DNA from: Polaribacter tangerinus
GTDB lineage: Bacteria; Bacteroidota; Bacteroidia; Flavobacteriales; Flavobacteriaceae
Reading direction: 5' to 3'
DNA: 64,000 nt
Assembly: GCF_038024095.1 (NCBI RefSeq)
Contig: NZ_CP150668.1
Coordinates: forward strand, 868,001 to 932,000
Positions 44,172 through 54,443 of the stretch are shown here, piece after piece; positions within the stretch are counted from its first letter, which is position 1, and every line of letters starts with the position of its first letter. The position numbers and the translations under genes were made by a program. The notes below the pieces were generated by a model. That model was not told where the DNA came from, did no database searches, and was given only the letters and a program-made list of their open reading frames with translations.

Positions 44172-47100
44172 ATGGAACAAATACAAGTTTACAAACCTGT
44201 TAATAAAGTAAGAATTGTAACAGCTGCTGCACTTTTTGATGGTCATGATGCTGCAATAAACATAATGCGAAGAATTATACAATCTACTGGCGTAGAAGTA
44301 ATTCACCTTGGCCATGACAGATCTGTAGAGGAGGTTGTAAATTGTGCTATTCAAGAAGATGTGAATGCAATTGCTATTACTTCTTACCAAGGTGGTCATA
44401 ATGAGTATTTTAAATATATGTTCGATTTATTAAAAGAAAGAAATGCCGGACATATTAAAATTTTTGGTGGTGGTGGTGGTGTCATTCTTCCTGAAGAAAT
44501 TAAAGAATTGATGGATTATGGAATTACTCGAATCTATTCTCCGGATGACGGTCGTGAGCTAGGGTTACAAGGAATGATAAACGACTTAGTAGAAAAATCT
44601 GACTTTCCTCTTGGCAATGAACTACATGTAACACTAAAAGACTTAGAAAATAAAAAGATAGAAAGTATTGCCAGAGTAATATCATCTGCTGAAAATTTTC
44701 CTGACACGGCTAAAGAAACATTACGTGCCATTCATCAAAAAAATAAAAATTCAACAACACCTGTTTTAGGAATTACAGGAACTGGTGGTGCGGGAAAATC
44801 ATCATTGGTAGATGAACTTGTAAGAAGGTTTTTGATTGATTTTCCTAAAAAAACAATTGGATTAATTTCTGTAGATCCTTCAAAAAGAAAAACTGGTGGT
44901 GCACTTTTAGGCGATAGAATTCGAATGAATGCTATAAATAATGAGCGTGTTTATATGCGTTCTTTAGCTACAAGACAGTCTAACTTAGCACTTTCTAAAT
45001 ACGTAAATGAAGCCGTAGAAGTACTAAAAGCTGCTGCTTTCGATTTAATTATTCTTGAAACTTCTGGTATTGGGCAATCTGACACCGAAATTATAGAACA
45101 TTCTGATGCATCTTTATATGTAATGACACCAGAATTTGGTGCGGCTACACAGCTAGAAAAAATAGATATGCTAGATTTTGCAGATTTAGTGGCCATTAAT
45201 AAATTCGACAAAAGAGGCGCTTTAGATGCTGTTAGAGATGTAAAAAAACAGTATATGCGTAATAATAACCTATGGCATATTCACGTAGATGATTTACCTG
45301 TTTATGGTACCATTGCTTCTCAATTTAATGATCCAGGCATGAACACTTTGTACAAAAGGGTGCTAGATAAATTAGTGGAAAAAACAGGTGCCGATTTAAA
45401 ATCTGACATGAAAATAACTAAAGAAATGTCAGAAAAAATATTTGTTATTCCACCTGCAAGAGTAAGATACCTCTCTGAAATTGCCGAAAATAACAGAGCA
45501 TATGATGCCGATGTAAAAAAACAGTACCAAGTTGCTCAGAAGTTATACGGAATATATAAAACAATAGAATCCATCACCAATAATACTCCTACAATAACAA
45601 AAAAAGGATTAAATGAAGATGATATTTTAAAAACAACCACTGTTGACGAAAAAGAGTTTGTAAAACTTTTACTGACACAATTCGAAAAAGTTAAATTAAA
45701 TTTTAACCCTTTAAATTGGGAAATCATTTTAAACTGGCAAAAAAAGGTTCAAAAATACAAAGACCCAATTTACAGTTTTAAAGTGAGAGATAAAGAAATA
45801 AAGATAGCTACTCATAGCGAGTCATTATCTCATTCTCAAATTCCGAAAGTTGCACTCCCAAAATATGAAGCTTGGGGAGATGTTTTAAGATGGAACTTAC
45901 AAGAAAATGTTCCGGGAGAGTTTCCATACACCGCAGGCTTATATCCTTTTAAAAGAACTGGAGAAGATCCTACTAGAATGTTTGCTGGAGAAGGTGGCCC
46001 GGAGAGAACCAACAGACGCTTTCATTATGTTAGTTTAGGAATGGATGCAAAAAGACTCTCTACGGCATTCGATTCTGTAACTTTGTATGGTAATGACCCT
46101 GGAAACAGACCAGATATTTACGGAAAAATAGGAAATGCTGGAGTATCTATTTGTTGCTTAGACGATGCTAAAAAATTGTACTCTGGTTTCGACCTAAGTC
46201 ATCATATGACTTCTGTTTCTATGACTATTAATGGACCTGCACCAATGCTATTGGGTTTCTTTATGAATGCTGCTATAGACCAAAACTGCGAAAAATACAT
46301 TAAAGAACATCAACTAGAAAGTGTTGTAGAAGCCAAATTAAAAGAAACTTATGATGATAAAGGCTTAGAAAGACCAAAATATCAAGGAGACTTACCAAAA
46401 GGTAACAATGGACTAGGATTGATGCTCTTGGGCTTAACAGGAGATTTAGTGCTCCCAAAAGATGTATATGAAGAGATTAAAGCCAACACTCTAGCTCAAG
46501 TAAGAGGTACCGTTCAAGCGGATATCTTAAAAGAAGATCAAGCCCAAAACACCTGCATTTTTTCTACTGAATTTGCGTTGCGCTTAATGGGTGATGTTCA
46601 GGAATATTTTATAGAAAAACAAGTACGAAATTTCTATTCTGTATCCATATCTGGATATCATATTGCAGAGGCTGGCGCAAACCCAATTACACAATTAGCA
46701 CTAACATTATCTAATGGATTTACCTATGTAGAATACTATTTAAGTCGCGGAATGGATATTAATAAGTTCGGCCCTAATTTATCTTTTTTCTTCTCAAACG
46801 GTATCGATCCAGAATATTCTGTAATTGGTCGTGTTGCACGCAAAATATGGGCAAAAGCTATGAAGTACAAATATGGTGCAAATTCTAGAGCTCAAATGTT
46901 AAAATACCATATTCAAACTTCTGGACGTTCGTTACATGCGCAAGAAATTGATTTTAATGATATTCGAACAACTTTACAAGCACTATATGCTATTAACGAT
47001 AATTGCAATTCGCTGCATACCAATGCTTATGATGAAGCAATAACTACACCAACAGAAGAATCTGTAAGACGTGCCATGGCTATTCAGTTGATTATAAATA

Positions 47101-47603
47101 AAGAATTAGGTTTAACAAAAAATGAAAACCCTATTCAAGGAGCTTTTATAATTGAAGAATTGACAGATTTGGTTGAAGAGGCTGTATTATCAGAATTTGA
47201 CAGGATTACAGAAAGAGGAGGTGTTTTAGGTGCGATGGAAACAATGTACCAACGTTCTAAAATTCAAGAGGAAAGTTTATACTATGAAACGCTAAAACAC
47301 AATGGTGAGTTTCCAATTATTGGTGTTAATACTTTCTTGAGCTCTAAAGGCTCTCCAACAGTTCAACCTGCAGAGGTAATAAGAGCCACAGAAAAAGAAA
47401 AACGACAACAAATAAAAACAAAAGAATTACTAAATAAAGCCAATCCAACAAAGGTAGCTGAACAAATAGCAATTTTACAGGAAGCGGCAATTCAAAACGA
47501 AAATTTATTCGAAAAATTAATGGAAGCTACTAAAGTATGTTCTCTTGGACAAATTACAGAGGCTCTATTTAAGGTTGGTGGTCAGTACAGAAGAAACATG
47601 TAA
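44172..47603 (+). CDS. icmF: Fused isobutyryl-CoA mutase (B12-dependent) with G-protein chaperone
   Basis: 1143 residues. Order: N-terminal B12-binding domain (about 10-145, with [15 protein letters not shown] and [14 protein letters not shown]), MeaB-like GTPase (P-loop GTGGAGKS at 203-210, [31 protein letters not shown]), then the mutase substrate domain (about 560-1120, with [38 protein letters not shown] and [21 protein letters not shown]). IcmF interconverts isobutyryl-CoA and butyryl-CoA, and some forms act on pivalyl-CoA. The built-in GTPase loads and protects the cofactor. Length agrees with the family. No partner mutase gene lies beside it. Confidence 0.93.
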   Translation: MEQIQVYKPVNKVRIVTAAALFDGHDAAINIMRRIIQSTGVEVIHLGHDRSVEEVVNCAIQEDVNAIAITSYQGGHNEYFKYMFDLLKERNAGHIKIFGGGGGVILPEEIKELMDYGITRIYSPDDGRELGLQGMINDLVEKSDFPLGNELHVTLKDLENKKIESIARVISSAENFPDTAKETLRAIHQKNKNSTTPVLGITGTGGAGKSSLVDELVRRFLIDFPKKTIGLISVDPSKRKTGGALLGDRIRMNAINNERVYMRSLATRQSNLALSKYVNEAVEVLKAAAFDLIILETSGIGQSDTEIIEHSDASLYVMTPEFGAATQLEKIDMLDFADLVAINKFDKRGALDAVRDVKKQYMRNNNLWHIHVDDLPVYGTIASQFNDPGMNTLYKRVLDKLVEKTGADLKSDMKITKEMSEKIFVIPPARVRYLSEIAENNRAYDADVKKQYQVAQKLYGIYKTIESITNNTPTITKKGLNEDDILKTTTVDEKEFVKLLLTQFEKVKLNFNPLNWEIILNWQKKVQKYKDPIYSFKVRDKEIKIATHSESLSHSQIPKVALPKYEAWGDVLRWNLQENVPGEFPYTAGLYPFKRTGEDPTRMFAGEGGPERTNRRFHYVSLGMDAKRLSTAFDSVTLYGNDPGNRPDIYGKIGNAGVSICCLDDAKKLYSGFDLSHHMTSVSMTINGPAPMLLGFFMNAAIDQNCEKYIKEHQLESVVEAKLKETYDDKGLERPKYQGDLPKGNNGLGLMLLGLTGDLVLPKDVYEEIKANTLAQVRGTVQADILKEDQAQNTCIFSTEFALRLMGDVQEYFIEKQVRNFYSVSISGYHIAEAGANPITQLALTLSNGFTYVEYYLSRGMDINKFGPNLSFFFSNGIDPEYSVIGRVARKIWAKAMKYKYGANSRAQMLKYHIQTSGRSLHAQEIDFNDIRTTLQALYAINDNCNSLHTNAYDEAITTPTEESVRRAMAIQLIINKELGLTKNENPIQGAFIIEELTDLVEEAVLSEFDRITERGGVLGAMETMYQRSKIQEESLYYETLKHNGEFPIIGVNTFLSSKGSPTVQPAEVIRATEKEKRQQIKTKELLNKANPTKVAEQIAILQEAAIQNENLFEKLMEATKVCSLGQITEALFKVGGQYRRNM

Positions 47604-47681
47604 TTTTTAAAATAATTACACTTTTTTGCATCTTTTTCATCTTTTTTGTTTCTACTATATGAACATAAAAAATAAACACTG

Positions 47682-47789
47682 ATGAAAAATTTTAAAACCA
47701 ATTGTACCTGTAATTGCACAAATTGTAAAGCTGGAAACTGTTCAAATTGTACATGTGTAAATTGTACTTGCAACCAATGCAATTGCTAG
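47682..47789 (+). CDS. Metallothionein-like 35-residue Cys-rich peptide
   Basis: ATG at 47682, TAG at 47787-47789. Eleven of 35 residues are cysteine (positions 8, 10, 12, 15, 20, 23, 25, 28, 30, 33, 35), mainly as C-x-C and C-x2-C, interspersed with Asn and Thr; no aromatic residue after Phe4. This density and spacing resemble metallothioneins, which bind Cu, Zn or Cd in thiolate clusters. No signal peptide, so it would be cytoplasmic. It lies 79 bases after icmF and 74 bases before a sigma factor gene on the same strand. A 14-base inverted repeat lies between it and the sigma gene. Metal binding is inferred from composition; the family name is not certain. Confidence 0.7.
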   Translation: MKNFKTNCTCNCTNCKAGNCSNCTCVNCTCNQCNC

Positions 47790-47799
47790 CAAAATAAAC

Positions 47800-47849
47800 A
47801 CTGTTAAGTAAAATTTATGCCTAATTTTTTATATTTTTTACTTAACAGT
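47800..47849 (+). promoter_or_regulatory. 14-base perfect inverted repeat before the sigma factor gene
   Basis: ACTGTTAAGTAAAA (47800-47813) and its exact complement (47836-47849), separated by 22 bases. No T run follows, so it is not a normal terminator. It ends 14 bases before the sigma gene start and may be an operator or an mRNA hairpin. Confidence 0.55.
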
Positions 47850-47863
47850 AATTTAATACTATC

Positions 47864-48403
47864 ATGAATACACAACAAATTTGGACTTTATACGCACAAG
47901 ACTTAAAAAACTTTATACTTAGTAAAGTAAAAGACAAGAGTATTGCTGATGATATTTTACAAGATACTTTTATAAAAATTCATACAAAAAAACATACTTT
48001 AAAAGATGTTTTAAAATTAAAATCTTGGTGTTTTTCTGTAGCAAGAAACTCTATTAAAAACTATTGGAGAAACCAACAAAATACAGAAGAAATAAATGAA
48101 CTAGAATTGGCAGATACTCAAAAATTAAACAAACATACCGAACAGGATTGCTTGGAAGGTATTTTAAAATCTTTACCTAAAAAATACCGAACTCCACTTT
48201 TCTTATCAGACATTAAAGGGATAAAACAACAAGAAATTGCGAAACGACTTCAGCAGAGTTTACCAGCCACAAAATCTCAAATACAAAGAGCTAGAAAACT
48301 AATAGCAAAAGGATTTATGGATTGCTGTGGTTTTATCCAAAATGAAAAAGGAGTTTTAGTAGGTGAAATTAAAGAAAAAAAGGATTGTAAAATCTGTAGC
48401 TAA
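47864..48403 (+). CDS. RNA polymerase sigma factor, SigZ-like, with cysteine tail
   Basis: 179 residues. Region 2 (KSIADDILQDTFIKIHTKKH, LKSWCFSVARNSIKNYWR) and region 4 (LKSLPKKYRTPLFLSDIKGI, QQEIAKRLQQSLPATKSQIQ) of an ECF sigma factor. The C-terminal tail has MDCCGF ... KKDCKICS, four cysteines that resemble the end of SigZ-type factors. They could bind metal or sense redox state (inference). No anti-sigma gene is adjacent; the Cys-rich peptide gene is directly upstream and is the obvious candidate partner or target. Confidence 0.88.
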   Translation: MNTQQIWTLYAQDLKNFILSKVKDKSIADDILQDTFIKIHTKKHTLKDVLKLKSWCFSVARNSIKNYWRNQQNTEEINELELADTQKLNKHTEQDCLEGILKSLPKKYRTPLFLSDIKGIKQQEIAKRLQQSLPATKSQIQRARKLIAKGFMDCCGFIQNEKGVLVGEIKEKKDCKICS

Positions 48404-48445
48404 CAAAATTGAAGTTAACAAGATTTTTTAATTATTTTTAATATA

Positions 48446-50407
48446 TTACCTTCTTTTTTTTGGCGCCCTACTCACTTTCTTTTTTCTTCTATTAAAAGGA
48501 ATAGCGTCATCAAAAGTATGTTGAGCTTTTTTATGTGTAGTTTTATTTTTTTTCCAAGAATTATTTTCTGGTAATAATCGATTTAATAAGTCTTGTCTCC
48601 CCACTTTTTGAAGAGTTTTTCGTATCCAATCTTTATTTTCTTTTTTATACCAAAAGAAAAATTTATGTTGATCTTCTTTTTCTTTTTTCGTTTTTGGAGT
48701 TCTTGTTGGCTTTAAAGTATAAGGGTGGTAACCAGAATAATAAATAACCGTTGCCACCGTCATTGGTGTTGGTGTAAACCCTTGAACCTGCTCTAACTGA
48801 AAGCCCATATCTTTTGTTTCTGCAGCTAAATTTGCCATATCTTCTACCTCACTTGCTGGATGACTAGAAATAAAATAAGGAATTAACTGAAGATTTAATT
48901 TTTTCTTGATGTTAATTCGATCAAAGCGTTCTTTAAATTTATGAAAATAAGTAAATGATGGCTTTCGCATCAACTTTAAAACTGGGTCTGAAGTGTGTTC
49001 TGGAGCTACTTTTAGTCTACCGGAAACATGCTTTGTCATTACCTCTTCGGTATAATCATCTAACTCTTTCGGATCGGCATTTTTATTAAACTCAGGTACC
49101 AGCATGTCATGGCGAATTCCGCTCCCTATAAAAGATTTTTTTATTTTTGGATGCTTGTCCACAGCCTGATAAAGGTCGGTTAATGGTTTGTGTGAAGTAT
49201 CTAAATTAGAACAAATAACTGGAGAAATACAACTTGGCGCAACACATTTATCGCAAATAGATTGTACTTTTCCTTTCATTTGGTACATATTTGCAGAAGG
49301 ACCACCAATATCAGATAAATACCCTTTAAAGTCTGGCATATTTGCAACTTTATCTACCTCTCTCAAAACAGACTCTTTACTTCTACTAGCAATAAATTTA
49401 CCTTGATGCGCAGAAATTGTACAAAAACTACACCCGCCAAAACAGCCTCTATGAATATTGATAGAAAATTTAATCATTTCAAACGCAGGTATAGGACCTC
49501 GTTTATCATATTTTGGATGCGGCATTCTTGTATAAGGCAAATCGAAAGAACCATCAATTTCCTTCTCTGTCATAGTAGGAAAAGGCGGATTAATTACTAA
49601 TGTTTTTCCTGCTACATCTTGAAGTATTCTTCTAGCCTTTAACTTATTAGACTCTTGCTCTATAACTTTAAAGTTCGAAGCAAAAGTTTTTTTATCTTTT
49701 AAACATGCCTCATGAGAATTTATAACTACATCGTCCCAGCTATTTATTACAGGTAACTTTTCTTTATTTTGATCTATTAAAACAGCTGTTTGCTTAATGT
49801 TTTTTAAACTAGAAAAAGGTACTCCTTTTTGCAATAGTGTTACAATTTCTCTTAAAGGCTGTTCTCCCATTCCGTAAACCAACATATCGGCCTTTGAGGT
49901 TTCTAAAATTGTTGGCATTAACTTATCAGACCAATAATCATAGTGGGTTACTCGTCTTAAAGAAGCTTCAATTCCACCAATTAGAACAGGTACATCAGGA
50001 AACTTTTCTTTTAAAATTTTTGAATAAACAGAAGTGGCATAATCTGGCCTAAAACCCTTATCACCATTTGGTGTATAAGCGTCTTTATCTCTTCGCTTTT
50101 TACTAGCTGTATAATTAGAAACCATCGGATCCATGCAGCCTCCAGTTGCACCAAAAAACAATTTTGGCCGTCCTAACTTCTCGAAATCTTGTAAATTATC
50201 ATTAACGTTAGGTTGTGGCACAATAGCAACCCTTAAACCATAACTTTCTAGGATTCTTCCAATAACTGCTGGTCCAAAAGAAGGATGATCTACATACGCG
50301 TCTCCACTAAATAAAATAACATCTAGTGCATCCCACCCACGTAGTTTTACCTCTTTGTTTGTAGTTGGTAACCAATCGGTTAATTGTAGTTTTTTTGTGC
50401 CTTCCAT
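48446..50407 (-). CDS. YgiQ family radical SAM protein
   Basis: 653 residues from the ATG at 50407; a TTG three codons upstream overlaps the promoter box. Architecture: N-terminal YgiQ domain (DVILFSGDAYVDHPSFGPAV, GGIEASLRRVTHYDYWSDKL), radical SAM core with the 4Fe-4S motif Cys322-x3-Cys326-x2-Cys329 (HRGCFGGCSFCTISAHQG), and a basic, low-complexity C-terminal tail. The reaction of YgiQ is not known. Isolated gene with a promoter box that nearly touches the start codon. Confidence 0.92.
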   Translation of the reverse strand: MEGTKKLQLTDWLPTTNKEVKLRGWDALDVILFSGDAYVDHPSFGPAVIGRILESYGLRVAIVPQPNVNDNLQDFEKLGRPKLFFGATGGCMDPMVSNYTASKKRRDKDAYTPNGDKGFRPDYATSVYSKILKEKFPDVPVLIGGIEASLRRVTHYDYWSDKLMPTILETSKADMLVYGMGEQPLREIVTLLQKGVPFSSLKNIKQTAVLIDQNKEKLPVINSWDDVVINSHEACLKDKKTFASNFKVIEQESNKLKARRILQDVAGKTLVINPPFPTMTEKEIDGSFDLPYTRMPHPKYDKRGPIPAFEMIKFSINIHRGCFGGCSFCTISAHQGKFIASRSKESVLREVDKVANMPDFKGYLSDIGGPSANMYQMKGKVQSICDKCVAPSCISPVICSNLDTSHKPLTDLYQAVDKHPKIKKSFIGSGIRHDMLVPEFNKNADPKELDDYTEEVMTKHVSGRLKVAPEHTSDPVLKLMRKPSFTYFHKFKERFDRINIKKKLNLQLIPYFISSHPASEVEDMANLAAETKDMGFQLEQVQGFTPTPMTVATVIYYSGYHPYTLKPTRTPKTKKEKEDQHKFFFWYKKENKDWIRKTLQKVGRQDLLNRLLPENNSWKKNKTTHKKAQHTFDDAIPFNRRKKKVSRAPKKRR

Positions 50408-50413
50408 ACGTTG

Positions 50414-50421
50414 CAAAAATA
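50414..50421 (-). promoter_or_regulatory. -7 box of the YgiQ gene
   Basis: TATTTTTG followed by C on the minus strand; the box ends 6 bases before the ATG at 50407. A leaderless or nearly leaderless mRNA is implied. Confidence 0.5.
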
Positions 50422-50621
50422 AGCAGAAATAAGTTTAATTGGTAAAAGTTCTAGTATTTTTTAATACCAATTAAAATAAAAAACTATGGATAATTCTTTA
50501 ACTAAATCATATTTTCAGAAAAAATAAATTGAAAAATAATAAAATTGAGGTTTTACCTAAAGATTATTTCTAAAACAGTGCTAACTTTTGTAAATTTAGC
50601 AAAATTAAAATCCTATAAACT

Positions 50622-52535
50622 ATGAAGCATTATCTAATACTGCCATTTGTTGCTTTTTTATTTTTATTTAGCTGCAACACAACTACAGATAATAAGTTAA
50701 AAAAAGACACTTATGTTGTAGATAATTACACTAAAAAAGAGGTGTACATTACTATGAGAGATGGGGTAAAACTGCACACAACCATTTATGCACCCAAAGA
50801 CACTTCTAAAAAATATCCAATCATAATGCAACGAACTCCTTATAGTTCTGCACCTTATGGTGATGGAAAAATGAAGACAAAAATTGGTCCAAATATTCAT
50901 TTAATGAAACAAGGAAATATTATTGTGTATCAGGATGTTCGCGGAAGATGGATGAGTGAAGGTGTTTATGACAATATGCGCGCTTATATTCCTAATAAAA
51001 AAGACAATGAATCTGATGAAGTTTCCGATACCTACGACACCATTGACTGGCTAGTAAAAAATGTAGACAATAATAATGGTAATGTTGGTACTTGGGGAAT
51101 TTCCTATCCAGGTCACTATGCAACAGTTTCTACAATTGATGCTCATCCTGCACTAAAAGCAGCATCTCCACAAGCTTGTATTGGCGACTTCTTTTTTGAT
51201 GATTTTCATCATAATGGTGCTTTTTTACTAAGCTATTTTAGAGCAATTTCTCTTTTTGGAACTTATAAAGATACTCCAACAGACTCTGCGTGGTATTCGT
51301 TTCCTAAAATGAATACACAAGATCAATATCAATTTTTCTTAGATAAAGGCCCTCTAAAAAACTTAAACGAATACTTTCAATACGATAAATTGGATACTAA
51401 AGTAACTGGGAACAAAACTAAAATTGACGATTTTTTCTGGAAAGAAATTACAGAACATCCAAATTACGACTCTGTATGGAAAAGCAAAGGAATTATTCAA
51501 CATTTAAACAAAGTTCCAAGTACTGTTGCTACTATGATAGTTGGTGGCTGGTTTGATGCAGAAGATTTATATGGCCCATTAGAAACTTACAAAGCCATAG
51601 AAAAGCATGGTAAAGAAAACTATAATACTATGGTTTTTGGCCCTTGGGACCATGGTAAATGGGCTCGAAATGGTGTAGAAAATTCGGTGGGAAATTATTA
51701 CTTTGGCGATTCTATTTCTTTAAAATATCAATCGGAAATTGAAACAACATTTTTCAATCACTTCTTAAAAGGCAAAGGAGATAAAAATTCTGGTTTACCT
51801 GAAGCTTACGTATATGACTCTGGAAAAAAAAGTTGGAAATCATTTGATTCTTGGCCACCAGAAAATGTGGTAAAAGAAAACTGGTTTTTATCTGAAAATC
51901 AACAACTAACTTCCTCAAAAGAAAACACAACAGGTATTTCGTTTATTAGTGATATTAAAAGACCTGTACCTTATTCTGAAGATATAAAAACGGTATTTAC
52001 ACCGCGAAAATATATGACAGACGACCAACGATTTGCTGCTAGAAGACCAGATGTTTTAGTCTATGAAACAGATGTGCTAACCGAAGATTATACACTAGCA
52101 GGAGATATTTTAGCAAAACTAAATGTTTCGACTACTGGTAGCGCTGCAGATTGGATTGTAAAAGTTATAGATGTTCACCCTGCTGATGCGAAAGAAAATA
52201 ATAAAAAAATGCAAAATCACCTTAAAATGAGTAACTATCATTTAATGGTTAGAAGTGAAGTAATGCGTGGTAGGTTTAGAAATAGCTTTGAGTTTCCAGA
52301 ACCATTTGTTCCAAACAAAAAAACAGCAGTACACATAAAATTACAAGATGTTTTTCATACTTTTAAAAAAGGACACAAGCTACAAATTCAGGTTCAAAGT
52401 ACTTGGTTCCCTTTAATTGATCTAAATCCACAGACCTACGTAGATAATATTTATAAAGCAGATGAAAAAGATTTTAAAACGCAAACTCATACCGTATTTA
52501 CAGACTCTTCTATAGAATTTTCTGTTTTAAAATAA
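50622..52535 (+). CDS. CocE/NonD (S15) family hydrolase, lipoprotein
   Basis: 637 residues with a lipoprotein signal (LILPFVAFLFLFSCN). The alpha/beta hydrolase with S15/CocE features has the nucleophile elbow GTWGISYPGHYAT, VGGWFDAEDLYG and FGPWDHGKWARNG (catalytic His region), then the jelly-roll C-terminal domain (DWIVKVIDVHPADAKENNKK ... GHKLQIQVQSTWFP). Family members are X-Pro dipeptidyl peptidases or acyl esterases such as cocaine esterase. Substrate not predictable. It is followed after 16 bases by a second, related gene. Confidence 0.88.
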   Translation: MKHYLILPFVAFLFLFSCNTTTDNKLKKDTYVVDNYTKKEVYITMRDGVKLHTTIYAPKDTSKKYPIIMQRTPYSSAPYGDGKMKTKIGPNIHLMKQGNIIVYQDVRGRWMSEGVYDNMRAYIPNKKDNESDEVSDTYDTIDWLVKNVDNNNGNVGTWGISYPGHYATVSTIDAHPALKAASPQACIGDFFFDDFHHNGAFLLSYFRAISLFGTYKDTPTDSAWYSFPKMNTQDQYQFFLDKGPLKNLNEYFQYDKLDTKVTGNKTKIDDFFWKEITEHPNYDSVWKSKGIIQHLNKVPSTVATMIVGGWFDAEDLYGPLETYKAIEKHGKENYNTMVFGPWDHGKWARNGVENSVGNYYFGDSISLKYQSEIETTFFNHFLKGKGDKNSGLPEAYVYDSGKKSWKSFDSWPPENVVKENWFLSENQQLTSSKENTTGISFISDIKRPVPYSEDIKTVFTPRKYMTDDQRFAARRPDVLVYETDVLTEDYTLAGDILAKLNVSTTGSAADWIVKVIDVHPADAKENNKKMQNHLKMSNYHLMVRSEVMRGRFRNSFEFPEPFVPNKKTAVHIKLQDVFHTFKKGHKLQIQVQSTWFPLIDLNPQTYVDNIYKADEKDFKTQTHTVFTDSSIEFSVLK

Positions 52536-52551
52536 CTAAAAAAAATAATCA

Positions 52552-54369
52552 ATGAAAAAAATAGTATTTATAGCAATTTTAATGAGTTATACATTTATAA
52601 TTGCTCAAGAAAAAGTAACACCAATTTTTAAAGATGGAGAAGCACAAATTGTACCTGAATTTGAAGATGAAAGCAAATGGTTACGTCACGATTTATGGGT
52701 AGAAACCACTTTCGATTCTGATGGCGACGGAAAATTAGACCGAATGCATGTATCTGTTACAAGACCTGCTCAAACAGAAACAGAAGGATTAAAACTACCT
52801 GTGGTTTACGAATCGAGTCCGTATTATGCTGGAACCGCAGGAAATGTACCAGGTCTATTTTGGGACGTTAAGCATGAAATTGGCGCTAAGGAAAAACCTA
52901 GAACACGTGTAGAAGTGAAAAGAAGAGGTAAAAGACCAATAATATCAAACTCTCAAATAAAAACATGGGTTCCGAGAGGATATATAGTTGTACATTCCTC
53001 TTCACCCGGAACGGGCTTATCAGATGGCTCGCCAACTGTAGGTGGAGACAACGAATCTCTTGCTCCAAAAGCAGTAATAGACTGGTTAAATGGGCGTGCA
53101 AAAGGCTATACTTCTAGAGAAGGAAACGAAACAGTTACTGCATTTTGGAGTACCGGAAAAGTAGGTATGACAGGTACTTCATATAACGGAACTATACCAC
53201 TAGCAGCTGCTACAACTGGTGTAGATGGTTTAGAGGCTATTATACCTGTGGCTCCAAATACCTCTTACTATCATTACTATCGCTCTAATGGATTGGTAAG
53301 ATCTCCTGGCGGATATCTAGGTGAAGATATCGATGTTTTGTATGATTTTATTCATAGTGGAAAAGAAGAAAACAGACCACGAAATAACCGCGTAGTGAGA
53401 GACAACGAAATGGCTAATGGAATGGACAGGATTACCGGAGATTACAACGATTTTTGGGCTGGCAGAGATTATCTTAACGACATGAAACCAATGAAAGCTG
53501 CACTTTTAATGTCTCATGGTTTTAATGATTGGAATGTAATGCCAGAACATAGCTACAGAATTTACAAAAAAGCATCTGAAATGGGATTACCTACCCAAAT
53601 TTACTATCACCAATATGGTCATGGCGGTCCACCACCACTAAAAATGATGAATCGTTGGTTTACAAAATACTTACACAGAATTAATAATAATGTTGAAAAA
53701 GATGCAAAAGCTTGGATTGTTAGAGAAACTGATACCCCAAATGAACCAACACCATACACAGAATACCCAAATCCGGATGCGAAAAGTGTACAGTTCCACT
53801 TAGTGGCAGGTGCACCAACAGCAGGAAAATTAACAACTGATAAAGAACTAAATAATGCCAAAGAAACTTTAGTAGACAATTATTCTTTTTCTGCAGAAAC
53901 CTTGGCTAAAGCTCCCAATACAAATCATAGATTATTATACGTTACTCCTACCTTAAAAGAAGATATTCATATTTCTGGTACCGCAAGTATTTCTATAAAA
54001 GCTGCTAGCTCTAAAGAGGCAGTTAACTTGTCTGTTTATTTGGTTTCATTACCATGGAACGAGGGTAGAAAAACAAAAATTACTGATAATATAATTACTA
54101 AAGGTTGGGCAGATTTACAAAATTATAAATCACTCACAAAAAGCAAACCTCTTACCAAGGGAAAATTTTATGAGATGACATTTGAGCTTCAGCCAGATGA
54201 TCAAATTATTAAGAAAGGACAACAAATTGGTTTGTTAATATTTTCTAGTGATAATAAACATACAATTTTACCAAAACCTGGTACCGAATTAACTGTAGAC
54301 TTAAGTGGCACAACCCTTAAAATACCTATAGTTGGTGGAAAATTAGCTTTTGAGAAAGCAACTAAATAA
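52552..54369 (+). CDS. Xaa-Pro dipeptidyl-peptidase-like hydrolase (S15)
   Basis: 605 residues with a signal peptide (KKIVFIAILMSYTFIIAQ). S15 features: RMHVSVTRPAQTETEGLKLP, SSSPGTGLSDGSPTVGGDNE, the nucleophile elbow GMTGTSYNGTIPLAA, ALLMSHGFNDWNV and the His region YHQYGHGGPPP, with a C-terminal jelly roll. It resembles true X-prolyl dipeptidyl aminopeptidases more than its neighbour does. The pair likely forms a periplasmic or surface peptide-processing unit (inference). A good terminator follows. Confidence 0.88.
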   Translation: MKKIVFIAILMSYTFIIAQEKVTPIFKDGEAQIVPEFEDESKWLRHDLWVETTFDSDGDGKLDRMHVSVTRPAQTETEGLKLPVVYESSPYYAGTAGNVPGLFWDVKHEIGAKEKPRTRVEVKRRGKRPIISNSQIKTWVPRGYIVVHSSSPGTGLSDGSPTVGGDNESLAPKAVIDWLNGRAKGYTSREGNETVTAFWSTGKVGMTGTSYNGTIPLAAATTGVDGLEAIIPVAPNTSYYHYYRSNGLVRSPGGYLGEDIDVLYDFIHSGKEENRPRNNRVVRDNEMANGMDRITGDYNDFWAGRDYLNDMKPMKAALLMSHGFNDWNVMPEHSYRIYKKASEMGLPTQIYYHQYGHGGPPPLKMMNRWFTKYLHRINNNVEKDAKAWIVRETDTPNEPTPYTEYPNPDAKSVQFHLVAGAPTAGKLTTDKELNNAKETLVDNYSFSAETLAKAPNTNHRLLYVTPTLKEDIHISGTASISIKAASSKEAVNLSVYLVSLPWNEGRKTKITDNIITKGWADLQNYKSLTKSKPLTKGKFYEMTFELQPDDQIIKKGQQIGLLIFSSDNKHTILPKPGTELTVDLSGTTLKIPIVGGKLAFEKATK

Positions 54370-54382
54370 ACAAAATAGAATA

Positions 54383-54422
54383 AATAAGGGCTTTGGTATT
54401 CGAACGAAGCCCTTATTTTTTT
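54383..54422 (+). terminator. Terminator after the S15 pair
   Basis: Stem around AAATAAGGGCTT / AAGCCCTTATTT with a 12-base loop and a T run. Confidence 0.8.
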
Positions 54423-54443
54423 AATTATAAATTAATATAATAA

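Noticed and set aside
47582..47782. Minus-strand frame opposite the Cys-rich peptide
   Set aside because: Its Gln/Phe/Val-repeat product is the mirror of the Asn-Cys codons on the plus strand; the plus-strand frame has a normal ATG and stop.
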